From positions 1 to 35,117 of the forward strand of contig CAAGLF010000105.1 in the NCBI GenBank assembly GCA_900770705.1: a stretch of DNA of 35,117 nucleotides, read 5' to 3'. This DNA is from Bacteroidaceae bacterium. Lineage in GTDB: Bacteria > Bacteroidota > Bacteroidia > Bacteroidales > Bacteroidaceae. The notes under the pieces were generated by a model. It was not told the DNA's origin, did no database searches, and was given only the letters and a program-made list of their open reading frames with translations. This document shows, in pieces, positions 34,601-35,117 of the stretch (position 1 is the first letter of the stretch; every line of letters begins with the position of its first letter). A program made the position numbers and the translations under genes.

Positions 34601-35117
34601 AACCGTCTCACGATCGAGAATCACTTCATTGCGTTCGATGGAAACAACCTCGCCGGTATCTTCATCCACGAAGTCTTCCACCCAACTCTTCAAAACCCTT
34701 GCAGCCAACTTGCGGCCCAGGACCTTCTTCAAGCTGGTCTTGTTGACCTTCACTTCCTCGGCCAGATTAAAAATCTGAAGGATATCCTTGTCATTCTCAA
34801 AGCCAATAGCTCTCAGCAGTGTCGTGACAGGCAATTTCTTCTTGCGGTCGATGTAAGCATACATCACGTTGTTGATGTCCGTAGCAAACTCTATCCACGA
34901 ACCCTTGAAGGGAATGATTCGCGCGGAATAGAGCTGGGAACCATTTGCGTGAATGCTGGAACCGAAGAAAACGCCGGGGGAACGATGGAGTTGGGACACG
35001 ACAACACGCTCGGCACCATTGATGACAAACGATCCGGTATCCGTCATATAAGGCATCGCTCCAAGGAAGACATCCTGTACAACTGTATCGAAATCCTCGT
35101 GGTCAGGATCAGTGCAA
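31616..35117 (-). CDS. rpoB: DNA-directed RNA polymerase subunit beta (5' end outside the window)
   Basis: 1166 C-terminal residues are present; the frame stays open through the right edge (CTDPDHEDFDTVVQDVFLGA precedes the first internal Met), so roughly the first hundred residues are missing. The rifampicin-binding region (LSQFMDQTNPLAEVTHKRR then LSALGPGGL, about 33930-34030) has Asp, His and Ser at the three main resistance positions, i.e. a sensitive-type sequence. The C-terminal KMAGRHGNKG and FGGQRFGEMEVWAIEAFGA blocks are intact. It is co-transcribed with rpoC. Confidence 0.98.
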   Translation of the reverse strand, partial: CTDPDHEDFDTVVQDVFLGAMPYMTDTGSFVINGAERVVVSQLHRSPGVFFGSSIHANGSQLYSARIIPFKGSWIEFATDINNVMYAYIDRKKKLPVTTLLRAIGFENDKDILQIFNLAEEVKVNKTSLKKVLGRKLAARVLKSWVEDFVDEDTGEVVSIERNEVILDRETVLEESHIAEIIESGAQSILVHQEDVAASDYAIIFNTLQKDPCNSEKEAVLYIYRQLRNADPADEASAREVINNLFFSEKRYDLGEVGRYRINRKLNLSTDMDVRVLTKEDIIEIIKYLVELINSKASVDDIDHLSNRRVRTVGEQLANQFAIGLARMSRTIRERMNVRDNEVFTPTDLINAKTISSVINSFFGTNALSQFMDQTNPLAEVTHKRRLSALGPGGLSRERAGFEVRDVHYTHYGRLCPIESPEGPNIGLISSLCVYAKINELGFIETPYRKVESAQVDLDNDHVVYLSAEEEEGRVIGQGNAPLNDDGTFILKKVKCRQDADYPVVPPAQVELMDVAPQQIASIAAALIPFLEHDDAHRALMGSNMMRQAVPLVRSEAPIVGTGIEKQVCEDSRTMITAEGDGVIDYVDATTIRITYDRTEDEEFVSFEPATKEYEVPKFRRTNQNMTIDLRPICEAGQRVKKGDILTEGYATENGELALGRNLLVAYMPWKGYNYEDAIVLNERMVRDDVLTSVHVDEYSLEVRETKRGREELTNDIPNISEEATKDLDENGIVRCGARIAPGDIMIGKITPKGESDPTPEEKLLRAIFGDKAGDVKDASLKANPSLSGVVIDRKLFSKAEKTRSSKAADKAKLQKLDEEFEKETSALKELMLSKLLTLTADKVSMGVCDNIGTEVIAKDSKFGKSLLASLDYTSVQLSNWTDDEHINTLIRQLIINYQKKYNIMDAALKRKKFAITIGDELPSGILQLAKVYIAKKRKIGVGDKMAGRHGNKGIVSKIVRQEDMPFLADGTPVDIVLNPLGVPSRMNIGQVFESVLGAAGRKLGVKFATPIFDGAKLDDLCEWTDKAGLPRYCSTQLYDGATGEAFDQKATVGVTYMLKLGHMVEDKMHARSIGPYSLITQQPLGGKAQFGGQRFGEMEVWAIEAFGASHVLQEILTIKSDDVVGRSKAYEAIVKGEPMPTPGIPESLNVLLHELRGLGLNITLD

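Overview
The window is a chromosomal segment of a Bacteroidales (Bacteroidota) bacterium of moderate to fairly high GC. The evidence is the protein content (109 to 188-residue type ribosomal proteins of Bacteroidales character, a Bacteroidota-type FabI, meso-diaminopimelate dehydrogenase, a Bacteroidota HU-like protein, DUF3467, a secretion-tail-like C-terminal domain), the weak use of Shine-Dalgarno sites, and at least five promoters that fit the Bacteroidota consensus TTTG-N19/20-TAnnTTTG. The genus cannot be fixed from sequence reading alone.

Layout, mostly on the minus strand and read from right to left: rpoB (5' end outside the window) and rpoC (27181-35117); a rpoC-rpsL spacer region (19125-27180) with a secreted 755-residue protein, an unlisted 57-residue small protein, a plus-strand DUF3467 gene, an OmpA-family protein, an NlpC/P60 lipoprotein-like hydrolase, rpsU and ddh; the str operon rpsL-rpsG-fusA-rpsJ (15641-19124), closed by an intrinsic terminator; an inserted block (9517-15560) holding a PfpI-VOC fusion protein, a small beta-barrel protein, a TGS/P-loop nucleoside kinase, an HU-like protein and fabI; then the long S10-spc ribosomal protein cluster rplC to secY (1-9086), which has its own consensus promoter and a structured leader.

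Two things stand out against the usual Bacteroidota order rpoB-rpoC-DUF3467-rpsL-rpsG-fusA-rpsJ-rplC. First, the rpsJ-rplC junction is opened by about 6.5 kb and the transcription unit is really broken there (terminator after rpsJ, new promoter before rplC). Second, the rpoC-rpsL junction is opened by about 8 kb and DUF3467 lies in the opposite orientation. The opened junctions carry four tandem arrays of 21 or 22 bp units in non-coding DNA, three of them with an exact 22 bp period around the HU-like gene, and many long-stem hairpins.

Other points of note: ribosomal protein uL18 carries about 25 extra residues in one internal loop; the PfpI-VOC gene starts 11 bases after the U-tract of the str-operon terminator; a 57-residue acidic protein gene sits 24 bases downstream of the secreted 755-residue protein. 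The core genes work together in transcription (RpoB, RpoC), translation (ribosomal proteins, EF-G), protein export (SecY), fatty acid elongation (FabI), and lysine/peptidoglycan precursor supply (Ddh); OmpA, NlpC/P60 and the small barrel belong to the cell envelope.
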